Made by a program: the position numbers and the translations under genes. Source: Thereva unica (lineage: Eukaryota; Arthropoda; Insecta; Diptera; Therevidae). From it: DNA of 64,000 nt. The stretch lies in the NCBI GenBank assembly GCA_949987705.1, contig OX465283.1, positions 166,113,850 through 166,177,849 on the forward strand. The letters run 5' to 3'. The notes beneath the pieces were generated by a model. That model saw only the letters and a list, made by a program, of their open reading frames with translations. It made no database searches and had not been told where the DNA came from. Numbering within the stretch: the stretch's first letter is position 1; each line of letters opens with the position of its first letter. This document shows positions 34,141 through 45,491 of the stretch, piece after piece.

Positions 34141-34335
34141 TTTGACGAATTACGAACCGTTTTCGCGATATTTTCACTATTTTTGTAGTTAATTTTTACT
34201 ATTTTAATGCGTTTTTCAATGTGAACCGATCCATATCTGAAGCGCTTTTAGATACTTGTCATATGTCATTGTAATGACAGTTGTATGCTGACAGCTCAAA
34301 AATGCCGGACACCTCTTGTTGAAAGATCATTTATT
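34141..34335. repeat. Dispersed repeat shared with 13005-13240
   Basis: Contains CGATCCATATCTG, GACAG and ACACCTCTTGTTGAAAGA in the same order as the copy at 13005. Both lie beyond a mariner-like transposase relic. Confidence 0.65.
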
Positions 34336-34339
34336 AATA

Positions 34340-35855
34340 TTAAAAAAATTCAAAGCATCAACGCTCTTATAGACAACAAATTACCGCCAAATACTTGTAT
34401 AATAAACTTTATGAACAAATAAAATTAATAAAATTATTCCTTCTAGTTTTATCTTTCGTTAAGTTCAATAAAATCTGCGTAAATAAGCTAAAAACAAGAA
34501 TATATGGGATGAATGCAGTTTTTTCTTATCAGTTTTAATTTATTTAACCATATTTTCTTATAAAAAAAAATAAAATAAACTGTAAATTTGAATTTTCTAA
34601 AGCAATTTAATTTTGTTTAACATTTTTAAAAAAAAAAATATCAAAAAAGCATGCTCGAAAGTAGAATCCTGCTGCTTAAGCTAAAACTTAACCTTTAGTT
34701 TATCCAAATTTTAGTAAGTAAATAATTTATTTTTAAGGCCATTCTATATCTTAAAATAAAATCAAAAAACAAAAAGGAACAATAAAAAATCCTTTAAGCG
34801 ATTATTTTTGCATGACATGCTGGCTGCCGCATATATTGTGTAACCGCTTCTTTTTTTACCCTTAATATAACAAAGAAGAATCAAAAATTAGAACCATAAA
34901 ATATTGAGAACATATATAGATATATTGAATTGAATAATATATAAATCAATCCTTTCTTATAAACAAATGAAAAAAATAAAATACACTTTCTTTTGTCTGT
35001 GAAGGAACAAAATTTTGATTTATGATTTTCTATGTAAGTTGTCTCCGCTCTCCATAAAATGGCTGTTCGGCACAAGATGGCTGTTCATTTTGATATATGC
35101 ACAAAAGAAATTTTTTTTTTATAATTTTAATGGTTGTCAACGCCTTTTTTACCATACGACACATTTTTTTTATGAAATGTTTCAAAACCAAGATTTACAA
35201 TTGTATGTAAAAATAAAATTTTGTTTTTGTTAAATAAAATATGGTAATGATGTTAAAAACTAACGAACATTACTTGAATTAAGAACATTTTGATCGATTT
35301 TTCCTACGTAATGACAATATTACAGTACTATTTATTAAATTTCTCTAGATTTCTCTATATGTATATGTCCACCATAAATTTGTTTGTCAAAGAACGCGTA
35401 TACTTTCAGTGCTGGCCCCACAAAATGCGATTTCCTGGGCTAAGTTAGAACATTTTGACAAGTATCAAGGATATTAATTAAAATATTTATTTTCTGGAAA
35501 TTCAAACCTTCTCTTTCAATGACTTTTTTCGAAGTACGTCTCCTAGTAAGAAGTTCCATTCGCCAATCGATCGAGAATGGAGAAAGTTAATTCGATTGTG
35601 AAAAAGATTGGTAGTACGTAACGCATTTGAAACGAACGGAAAGTACTGCCACACAACTGAGAATCAAGTTTCTGTCATTTTGATGAATTGTTGGGAGGAA
35701 ATTTAAATGACAAATGTCAAATGAAAATAAATATTGAATACTGGTTTGCAAATACTATTGAAATCGTTGAAAATGAAGTGAAAACACTAAATGAAGCTAT
35801 TGAAAGTACACAAATCTGGACTACAGAGAAGGAGAAGCAATAATAGTAGTATTCG
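34340..35855. other. AT-rich intron sequence with one GC-rich island
   Basis: Mostly A/T runs without coding potential. A short GC-rich island at about 34808-34855 (CATGCTGGCTGCCGCATATA) stands out and is discussed as a candidate splicing element. From about 35400 the composition becomes more mixed. Confidence 0.5.
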
Positions 35856-35859
35856 TCTG

Positions 35860-36240
35860 GTTACTTCTTTTTCAGGTACACTGTTTTATCGACTACTTCT
35901 AGGTTATGTTCATCGATGGTTATATTTCTTCCTATTCTAAATCTTCCTGTTCTAGATTGTTGCATAACCTTCGTTTTTCTTCGTTTATCTTCAGGCCTAT
36001 GTCTTTTGCCGCCTCTTTTAATTCCACATAACCTTCTTTTGTTGCCAAAATGACCTTCCCACAATGTTCACGTCATCCGCATATCCAAGTAATTGTACCG
36101 ACTGTGTGGCTATTGATGCACTTCTCTAGACTGACGCTATCCTTATCACCCATTCTAGGGCCAGGTTGAAAAGCATGGGAGCCAATCCATCTCCTTCTCT
36201 AAGTCCTTGTCGTAATTTGAACTCTTCTGTTATAACATTA
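35860..36240 (-). pseudogene. LINE reverse-transcriptase fragment with YADD box
   Basis: On the minus strand the order is KLRQGLREGDGLAPMLFNLA then LEWVIR, VQLLGYADDVNIVGKV (36061-36110), KEAAKDIGLKINEDKT-like residues and ITIDEHNLEVVDKTVYLKK. These are blocks 4-7 of a non-LTR reverse transcriptase including the catalytic YADD. Frameshifts separate them. It sits head to head with the + strand fragment that follows. Confidence 0.75.
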
Positions 36241-36252
36241 TGGATCCTTACC

Positions 36253-36850
36253 TTCGCCAGTGAGCTAAGTGGAAGTGAGAAAGGTGGAGAGAGTATTTTC
36301 AGAACCTATTGAGCCCTACTCCCATACTAAACGAGAATCCACAGACAGAGGCATTTGCAATTCCTCAAGATAATATCTCAATAGAACCACCAACACTGCA
36401 TGAGGTACGGGAAGCTGTAAAAGAGCAACAAATCGTCAGGAGACGCAACTATTACGAACCTTACACGAGCTCATATGCACTATCTGGGAGAAAGCTGTTA
36501 TACCAGATGACTGGAAGAAAGCGATTATATGTCCAATATGCAAAAAGGGAGATAAGTTAACCTGTAAAAACAACAGAGGAATCTCACTCCTCAGCACCAG
36601 CTACAAAACCTCTACCATCTTGGTGAAACGAAAACTAGAACCTATAGCGAAAGGCCTTATAGGGTAATATCAAGCTGGCTTTAGGATAAACCTGAGAAAG
36701 GAATGTAGATATATACCACACATTTGTCGACTTTCAACAGGCATATGACTCAATAAACAGAGAGAGGCTATACGAGATCTTATCGGAACTAGTAGTCCCC
36801 TCAAAGCTGGTACAACTGATCAAATGCGCAACAAAAATTGTTATGTGCTT
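36253..36850 (+). pseudogene. LINE reverse-transcriptase fragment, opposite orientation
   Basis: The + strand gives, over several frames, LHELICTIWEKAVIPDDWKK then AIICPICKKGDKLTCKNNRG and ISLLSTSYKT, the N-terminal RT blocks ending in the NYRGISLL motif (NNRG here). Further on, YQAGFRI and FVDFQQAYDS-like remnants (36661-36750) continue the order. The two fragments together cover complementary parts of one RT domain but in opposite directions. Confidence 0.7.
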
Positions 36851-36858
36851 ATTGAAAA

Positions 36859-37112
36859 CCCTTTACAATGACCTTAAGTTGTCTTAATGTGAAGATTAGT
36901 TCTTAATTTAAATTATTTGCCGTATTAACGTCCATTTTTTAAATTTAGTTTATTAAATTAGACGTTTTTTCTATTCTACACTCTATTTATATGTCAAAAA
37001 AGTCAAGGCAATTATAACTGATCTGATTCGTTAAGTTTTGACAGAAAATTAGCCAATCTTAAAAGAATTTAACGAGAGATTTTAAAACGTCTTAAGACCA
37101 TTGTAGTTAGGC
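36859..37112. mobile_element. Diverged relative of the 15231 MITE
   Basis: The right arm (GTTTTGACAGAAAATTAGCC, then ACGTCTTAAGACCATTGTAG TTAGG) matches the right arm at 15341-15429. The left end CCCTTTACAATGACCTTAAG is a poorer match. The interior is longer and AT-rich. Confidence 0.5.
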
Positions 37113-37534
37113 CTAATGGTATTGGCGTGTGTTTTATACCAATAAAACCGATTAAAGAAAGAATTATGAAAGTTTTCAATTTTCTATAACGCAAAATAAA
37201 CGGTATTAATAAGGTGTAAGAAAATTAAAATTGTTCTTAATTCAACGAAAATATTAAAAATTAATTTTTCTTCCTATAAAAATTAGTTTGAACAAAAAAA
37301 ACATTTCTAATTAAAACAATATTTTGGTTTTGAAATCAAAAAAGAAACACACGTCCACTAACTCTGTTGTTTAAAAAAAAGTCTATCAATTTAAAAGCAA
37401 GAAAAAAAAAGCGAATGTATAGATGTATTTTTTCCCCCAAATTAAAATAAAATGAAACAAACAACTTAAAAAAATCTTAAATTATTTAAAAACAAAACAA
37501 AAAAACAAATTGGTTATAAAACAATCAATTCTAG
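37113..37534. other. AT-rich intron before alternative exon 1
   Basis: No element or frame. The acceptor tract is short (AATCAATTCTAG). Confidence 0.6.
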
Positions 37535-37626
37535 GCAATGTTTGCCAGCAGTATACCGGAGATAATTGAACTAGTTGGTAGTGGTTCAAAATATGGTGGC
37601 GAACTGAAAAGAGAACACGGCAAGAG
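37535..37626 (+). CDS. slo: slowpoke alternative S6/linker exon, variant 1 (AMFASSIPEII type)
   Basis: First of three 92-base exons with the same phases (0 in, 2 out). It encodes AMFASSIPEIIELVGSGSK followed by YGGELKREHGKR: the intracellular half of S6, which forms the channel gate, and the linker to the RCK1 gating ring. The acceptor is CAATTCTAG and the donor is the weak GTAGAATT. It matches the variant of Drosophila Slo that reads MFASSIPEIIELVGSGNKYGG. Because 92 is not a multiple of three, skipping all copies or including two would break the frame; exactly one of the three must be used. The KYGG motif is shared by all three copies. Gating and calcium sensitivity are expected to differ between variants, which is inference. 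Confidence 0.96.
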
Positions 37627-39915
37627 GTAGAATTATATAATATAAAAAAATCAAATATAAAATATTTAAGAAATTTTCCAACATTCTCATTAAAAAAAAA
37701 CACAAAAACACACATACACCACACAAAAACACAAACACGCTCCCCTAATATTTTCTGCATTTTGATATATTTATATATTATTACTTTAGTTTTTTTTTTT
37801 GAAATACTAAATAACAATCTTTTTCACAATACATATTATATCTACCTACTACTACCTTTTTTCTACTACATTTTGATTAAAATTTTTTGAAATAAATCTC
37901 GCCTCTTTATTAGAAAATGTTGAACCAGCAATATTTTTTTATTGCATATAAATCCAATATACATATGTATATGCGATGATATTTTTACGCGGATGATAGC
38001 TTAAAAATTTTTATATGAATATGAAACGATGCATACAATATTTATTTAAATATATAACAAAAAGAAACTTTATCTGGTTACACAAAACAATTAAAAAACG
38101 TCAACAATTAAATAATCATAAAAAGGATATATTTTTAGAATTTAAATACATATATTTCCGCTATTTGAGCACAAGTTTTTTTATTAAATTCGAATTTAGT
38201 CTGTTACCCCCTTTAATTTTCAATGTGTTTTTTGTAGAAATTTCTTTTCCACATCAATTATCCCGTTTTTATCCTTAAAATAACGTAATTGTAATAAGAT
38301 GAAAAGTAATATGTTTTCTGAAAAATTCCAAAAAAAAAACAAAAAAAATTTGAATGGGCCGGTATATATAGGCCTGACTGTATGAGCGGCCATTAGACAT
38401 TTCTAAAGGATTTAAATGAAAAACTCCAAAGACGAAAATTTTCAAGAAACATTTACACTTTCATAATTAACCAAAGTTAAAATTAGTTTTCCGTTCCACA
38501 GTTAATAATAAAATCCCGTATTTGTAATCCCAATTTGCAATAATGTTAATTATTGGATTTTTTAATTTTCTTAGTTTTTTAATTTTTTGTATTAATTAAT
38601 TAAATCATTTTTAATTATTTTTTTATTAATTGGAAACAATTTTAGTTAAAGTTCAAGCAACGTAAGAAATATATAAATTATATATGTATTTTAAAATTTA
38701 TGAGAATGGATGTTTTTAGTGTAGCTGAATACTATTAAGAATTACTTGTTCGATTCTATATTGACTGCTTTTTTATTAATTTCTTGAAAGAATTACAAAA
38801 TTGAAAAACTTGTTCTTCTGTTCATATTTAATTTTCTTTGGCCACGCATTTAGATATTTGTACTTGATAATTAACTAAAAAAAAATATTTATGGGTGGTT
38901 TCTTTACCGGGTAAATATAATTTTATATATTTATTTATTTTTTAACTTATACTTCTCAGTCAAAATGATAAAATTTGGTATTGCCATATGAAACTTGAAT
39001 GTTAATATTTCTTTTTTCTTACATAAAAATGAGAACTTTACACTAATTACTTTTTAATATACTAAAAACTTAATTTTCCGCTAAAACAAAGTAATTTTGA
39101 AAATATTTAATACACATAAATATATACATATATATCTCTTACGTTGTGTGATGAGGCTTTTTAGGAGATTTTTGTAATTTTTGGGTCCCGTTTACTAATA
39201 CATAAAAAAATATATTGTTTTAAGTAGTTTTTTTTATTGTTTTTATACTTTTACTTTAAAAAAATAGTTAATAAAAATTTCATTTAATTTGCATTTATTT
39301 TGATTTTATTTTGTGGGTTTTATTTTCTTATTTTTTTTTTCAAATATTTTATTTTTTAATTTGTTTTATAAATTAATTTTATTTTTAAACGTTTTATTTA
39401 ACATTTCGTATTTCACTACCAAAAAATTCCTTATAAAGGGCGAATTATTCTAAGGTATTTATTATTATTATTATTATTACTATTATTTTTATAAAGAAAA
39501 CGATATTGATAGGCTAAGAGGGGTTATATCTGAACATAAAAAAAATATATAGTTCTTTTACTAAATAAAAAATCTTTTTCGAAGTTTCGCTAGTGTGACT
39601 GTGAGAAGTGATGTCAGTATGTATTTTATACCATCAATACGCATATCTATATATATATATACATATACATATAAACTAAAATTAAATACCTTCTTATAAA
39701 TATTTAAATTACATTTAATTAAATTTACATAAATGTTATTTAGATTTTAGCAACAGAGTTAAAAAAAATAATAATATACAATTTTTTAAAGGCTACTTCA
39801 TTATTTTTCTTTAAATAATAAGATTACAAAAAAAAAAAAACAAATAATATTAGAATTAAAAAAAACAAAACAATATGATTTATATTTTGTCGTATGTTAT
39901 GTTAAATATATTTAG
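37627..39915. other. AT-rich intron between alternative exons 1 and 2
   Basis: Nearly pure A/T with long homopolymers. The exception is an island at about 38348-38400 (GGGCCGGTATATATAGGCCT, GTATGAGCGGCCATTAGAC), about 1.5 kb upstream of exon 2. No coding frame or transposon ends. Confidence 0.6.
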
Positions 39916-40007
39916 GCCGTGTTCGCTAGTTGGATCCCAGAAATCACAGAATTGGCTGCCCAGAGGAGCAAGTATGGTGGAACATACAGCAAGGATATAC
40001 GAAGAAG
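39916..40007 (+). CDS. slo: slowpoke alternative S6/linker exon, variant 2 (AVFASWIPEIT type)
   Basis: Second mutually exclusive copy, 92 bases, phase 0 in and 2 out. It encodes AVFASWIPEITELAAQRSK followed by YGGTYSKDIRRR. Compared with variant 1 the S6 gate region carries Trp for Ser and Thr for the second Ile, and the linker is more basic. The acceptor is AAATATATTTAG and the donor is GTACACGTC, well off the GTRAGT consensus. It lies 2,289 bases after variant 1 and 5,484 bases before variant 3. The same peptide type occurs among Drosophila slo splice variants, so the three-way choice predates the split between this fly and Drosophila. Confidence 0.96.
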
Positions 40008-40736
40008 GTACACGTCATGTTGTACCAAAAAAATCACAAAAAAAATTTATTTTTATTTAATTTTTATGTTCAAGTTTCTTAAAAATTATTAATTTTAATA
40101 TAATTTTTTCGTTTTTTTTAATGTTTCGTTCGTTTTTTTTTAATTTTTATATAATTAATTTTTTTATTTACCATTTAAATCGTGATGGAAATAATATTAA
40201 AGCGTGTTAATTTTGTTTATTTTTTCTTTATATGTTAATTAATTGTTAATTTTTTTTTAATTTCAATGTTCTATTTATAGTGTTTGTGTTTTTATTTTTT
40301 TTTTCTGTTTGTGTGTTTATTTGGGTTTAATTTTTTTTTGTTTTTGTTTTTATATATAAACTTATTTAATTTTTTTTTATCTCTCTTTTTTGATATTAGA
40401 ATTTTTTTATATAAAAATTACTAATTTATTAAATCTAATACAAAGCATTGAAATTACACTTGCTTTTTGTATATTTAGTGAAATTTGATTAATTTAATTT
40501 TGATTAAAAAAAATGAAAAGTTCTGTTTTTTTAAAGAGAATGATTTTTTTTGCACAAAAATTATTCATTTGTGTTTTACATTTATATTATTATTATTATT
40601 TTTTTTTATTTAATTGCTTTATTTCGTGTGGAGATATTTATTTGGAAGATTTTTCTATTTAGAAATATTAAAATTAATTAATATTTATATTTTTAAAATA
40701 TTGGTTGTCATTCCATCAGGGGTATATGTACATATA
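40008..40736. other. AT-rich intron after alternative exon 2
   Basis: Long T runs and no recognisable feature. Confidence 0.6.
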
Positions 40737-40959
40737 CAGTGAGTGTCAAAAGTGAGTCAACACCGAAAAATATTGAATTGAAAATATTGGATAGACCAAA
40801 ATGCAAAAAGTTCCTCAAATGCGAATTAACACTTGCAGACTAAGTTCAGTTATTACACATTATATTTTGCAAGTGTCGTTTGAAGCCTTTTTTGAATTTT
40901 GTTTATTCAGTATTTGCAATTCAATTTTTTAGGTGTTGACTCACTTTTGACACTCACTG
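40737..40959. mobile_element. Tc1/mariner-type MITE, 223 bases, TA borders
   Basis: CAGTGAGTGTCAAAAGTGAG at the left is matched exactly by CTCACTTTTGACACTCACTG at the right; the inverted repeats extend to about 29 bases (through TCAACACC). TA lies on both sides. CAGTG ends with TA duplication are typical of Tc1/mariner derivatives. The interior has no coding capacity. The sharp ends suggest a comparatively young insertion in the middle of the alternative-exon cluster. Confidence 0.85.
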
Positions 40960-41455
40960 TATATACATATTTTGAATTGAGTTGAGACCTATAGTAAATC
41001 TTACCTTTGTGATAAAGTCCTTGAAAGCGAATATGTCATGTGAATATGGGGTTCTAATTCGAAAAATAAGTAAACAGTCACTCTTCAAGTTTTCTGTTTC
41101 CCTCTCAATTATTTGTAGCATCTTCAACCACCAATGATGTATCAGTTATGATGAACTGTTGGCCTCTTCTTCTTTCTTGGTGAGGTATTGGGTCCAAAGG
41201 TACCACTTCTCTTGGCCTTGGTGTAGTTCAAACCTTATACTTTAAATTTGACGGCTTGAACAGGTTCACCTGTCTGCCTAGTGGTTCGTCGCTTCGTCGT
41301 AGAAAACATGAAGGTCCGACTGATTCTCTTAAAAACAAAGCCTACAGGTGGGATCCTCTGCCCTGTCTATTCTTCATAAGTGGTAATTCAGTGACTTGAT
41401 ATCATGCCAATAAATGTCCTGACATCCTTTATACTGCGCATCAGCAATTCCTTGG
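40960..41455. other. GC-moderate island, probably decayed repeat
   Basis: Composition changes abruptly from the surrounding A/T-rich intron, which suggests inserted DNA. I could not identify a coding motif or ends. Confidence 0.35.
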
Positions 41456-41459
41456 GAAA

Positions 41460-41835
41460 TTCAAAATGGCTACCCACATGTGAATATGCAAATTGTGTAC
41501 CGATTTTTATGAAAGTTGGTATCTAGGGGTTTTTAAAGTCGCTAATAACGATTTTGTGGTTAAAACTTATAAATTCAAAATGGCCGCGCCAATATGGCGG
41601 ACGAATTTTTGTAATTGTATTCATATTGCAATGCAAATCGGTATCTGGGGGGTTTTAAAGTTGCAAATAACGAATTTACGATCAGAACTTATAAATACAA
41701 AATGGCCGCCCTAATATGGCGGACAAATTTTTTATAATTGTATTCATAGTGCAATGTAAATCGATATCTGGTAGGTTTCTAAGGTTATAAATAACGAATT
41801 TATGATCAAAACTTATAAATTAAAAATTTAGCGGT
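41460..41835. repeat. About three tandem units of 122 bases
   Basis: The unit contains TATCTGGGG, then AATAACGAATTT, AAAACTTATAAAT and AAAATGGCCGC.CCAATATGGCGGACAA. TATCTAGG/TATCTGG/TATCTGG begin at 41520, 41642 and 41765, giving periods of 122 and 123. A related copy with the same TGGCCGCGCCAATATGGCG core lies at 50785-50935, so the unit is part of a dispersed family. Confidence 0.8.
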
Positions 41836-44800
41836 ATTTTTTCTTGTTGTTGTTCATTATTTCTCTTTTTATTGCATTTTGTAAAAAATCAAACTTGTCG
41901 CTGTCAAAAAACATATATGTAAATCAAAATGCAGTAATGTCATACAGATGGTATCTGTTACCTTATTTTTTATGGCACCTCAATCTATAACCTATAACTA
42001 TTTAATTTTTGTTTTCTTTCTGAGGAACAATTTCCGAAATTCTCTAAATTAATCGTATTTTTATTATTTTGGAAAATTTTCTAAAAAATATCTTCACAAA
42101 AAAAAACATGTTAAAAAATTTAAACGAAAAAAAATTTTTTTTATTTTTCATCACCGGCGTGCCGTGTTTATTTATTAGATGAGTTTCCAGATTTCAAATT
42201 TAAATAAAACTCGAATTTAATTGATATATAAATAGAAAAAAAAATAAGCAATTTAATTTGCAAAATTTTCGAAATCTGGAGAGTTTAATGTTTTATTTTT
42301 ATTTATTTTATTTTTTTTTTCAATTATTATTACTATTATTATTATTTTTATATAAAATAAAAACATATATTTTTCAAAAGGCATTGGTTTCTTGGCGGCA
42401 TGTGTCTCGGCTCACAATCGTGGCTATATTCCTTCTGTAAATTATTCCACTTCAGAGTATGCTAAAATATATAAACAAGAAAACAGTAGAAAACATTTTA
42501 TTTTTGAATTCTTATAAATATTAGTTTTTGGAACCAAAAAAAAAATAATTAAACAAATATTTGAAAGAAAACAAAATATTTAAAATAAAAAATTCCTTAT
42601 GTAACTTTACAAAAAAAAACATATTTGTTACTTTATTTTATTTATCAGCAAGTTATTCAAAATTCACTGGAAAATTAAAAATAATATCTAAAAAAAAATA
42701 AGAAAACAAATTATGATGATCAAAAAGTATGTGGCATATAATTAATTGATTAAAGCATGTTCATCTTACGGCAGTTTTTTTCTTAAAACAAAACAAAAAA
42801 CATAATCTTATATTATATTTAGCTTTAGAAAGCAAAATCAGACGCATTACTTTTGGCAACATTTAATTATAAATTTATAAAATAATACTTAATTTATTTT
42901 TTTTATTTCTGTTTTAAAAAACATAAAAAAATATTTATAATCATTCGCTTTTGTAATTAGTTTTTGTTTTTTATTATTTTATTTATCCTTTTATCGTTTT
43001 TGTTTTTATTTTTTATTTTTTTGTTGTTACTTGTCCCATCCAATTAATTTTTATAACTATTTTTTTTTCATTATGGTATAATTTACAGAAGAACCACGTT
43101 TGATTTAGTTCAATAAAAACTAAGTTTGCATTCATTTAACAAATAAGAAAAAATTGCGGTAGAAGAAAAAGACAAATATTAATCGAAAAAAAAAATAATA
43201 ATATATCGGTTTTATTAAAATAATATCGAAAATTTTGTTTTAAAAAGAGATATATTTTTTTTAAATAAAAAAAAAATTGGCCCGGCATTGGAAATCGATG
43301 AAATTTGAAAAATTTACTATTTTTACATAATTATACAAAGAAACCTTTACGAATATTTTCAATTATTTTTAGAAAGATTGCAAAAAGTGTTTTCATTTTT
43401 TTTTGTGAAATTAACATTACATTAATAATTCATGTTTTTTTAAAAGGAAAATATGAATATAAATAAAAAACAAAGTTCAAAAATCAGTTCATTGGCACCA
43501 AAAAACACAAAAAACATTTTTCATAATCATCCTAAAAACAACAAATTTTGCAATGGTCTTAATATTATTAAATGAACATAAAAAAAATATATATATTAAA
43601 AATTTAAAAAAAAAGTTTTCGCTTAATAGGCAATTTATTATTATAATTTTTTTGTAATAAAAGATTTTTGTCCTTAAAAAAACACAACATTTTTTTTATA
43701 TTATATATATATAAAATAAATTCTTAATAAAAATTCACACTTTGCACTGATTTTTGTCCTGTTTGTTATTTTACGAAAATATTATCTCACCTTTATATTG
43801 TTATTAAAAAAAAAGGTTTTTATTGAAGTATATTTTTATATATATCTATTTTTTTTTAACTTTGTAATTGTATTTTTTTAGGTATACTTTAATTATGGTT
43901 TTTTATTTTATTAGATAACATTTATTATTTTTTTTTTAATAATAAAAAAAAATTATTTTATTATATTAATTTCACAACTATTATTAAATACATAACGTAG
44001 AATTTTTTTGAAAATAAAGTTTTTTGCTTGCACAGCCTGTATGCCGCAGCCACGCATATTAGAATATTCCTCTTTTAGTTAAAATAATTTTAAAAATACT
44101 ATTTTATTTAATTATTTTAAATACCAAAAATAACGAAAACGTAAAGAATTAATTTTAATTGAAACAGAAAAAAACTAAAGATTAACTCAAAAAAATCTAT
44201 TAAAAATTGAAAAAAACAAATATACAACAAAAAGACCATTTTCTAATATTCATTTCGAACATTTAAAAGAATTTGAAGAGAGCTCATATACAATATTAAA
44301 AATTAATAATTTAATATTTAATAAAATGTACTAAATGGTGGTAAATAGAATTTATTAGTCAGGACCTTAAAACCGAAGATATATAAAATACAAAAAAAAA
44401 ACTTTTGAGATAGAGTTGAGTAGCACAGATTTGTCCCAAGAAATCGACGCCTTGAGGAAAAATTTTGAAGTATACAAAATAAAATCCTTGAGCAGAAAAA
44501 AATTTTACTCAAAAAAAATTTTACAACTTCAAAATTTTACTCAAAAAAAAAATTAATATTATGAAAAGAGATGAAGGATTTTTTTATTTCAAATAGTGAA
44601 ATTTCATTTATTTATTTATTTATTTTTTTTTATTATTACAAAAAATACAAAGATAACATTTTCGTGTGAGTGAGTTTTTTTATCTTTAACTTTATTTTTA
44701 TTTTTAATATTATAATAATATTGGATATCCAAATTTTGGTGTATCTTTTTTTATAGATGTATTTTTATTATTAATTTTCAACAAAAAAAAAAAAAAGAAA

Positions 44801-45491
44801 TTTCTGTTGCATTTTATGTTTTTTTTCTCTTCCCTATTTGTGTTATGATTTCGTTTTCATTTTGGAATACGTAAAAAAAATTTAATTTTTTTTTTGATTA
44901 TAACTATTAAAAATAAAATTGTGATTAATATTTGTACTAATTACAAAAAAACTACATATACAACAATGGAAGAAGATTATAGGGTACTATATTTCCTGCT
45001 ACACACATATATATATAAATATATATTCGCGTGAACAAAAAAACAAACAAAATTTCAGATATATTCTCAAAATAAAGAATATTTAAAAATGGATTTAAAA
45101 TATTTATGGAGATAAAATAATATATGGTCACTTTCTTGTACAATATCGTCTTGTTTTTATTAGTGAAATTCATAAATATAAGTTAAAATAAACATTAAAA
45201 AACAATTTGTATAACTTTGTATTCTGGATTTTTTTTACAAAAAAAAATTAAAAAAAAAATAAAATCATAAATTTTACTTTTTACATTAAAATATTTAACA
45301 AAAATTATTAATTAATTAATAAATAAAAAAAGAATAACAAAAAATCTGTATACTAAAGTGTTTTACATTTTGTTAGTCTATTTTGACTATATTTACAAAA
45401 GAGAAATAAAAACAGTTTTATAAAAAAAAAGAATAAAAACACAAAAAAAAATGCACACATATAAATAAAACTGTTTTATATACAATAACAG
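41836..45491. other. AT-rich intron between alternative exons 2 and 3
   Basis: Long A and T runs dominate. Three GC-rich islands stand out: 42147-42168 (CACCGGCGTGCCGTG), 42380-42437 (an exon-like block) and 44025-44068 (GCCTGTATGCCGCAGCCACG). No transposon ends are visible. Confidence 0.6.

Noticed and set aside
37682..37740. CACA-rich stretch as a CRISPR-like or regulatory array
   Set aside because: It is a short imperfect CA microsatellite in an A/T-rich intron, without regular spacers.
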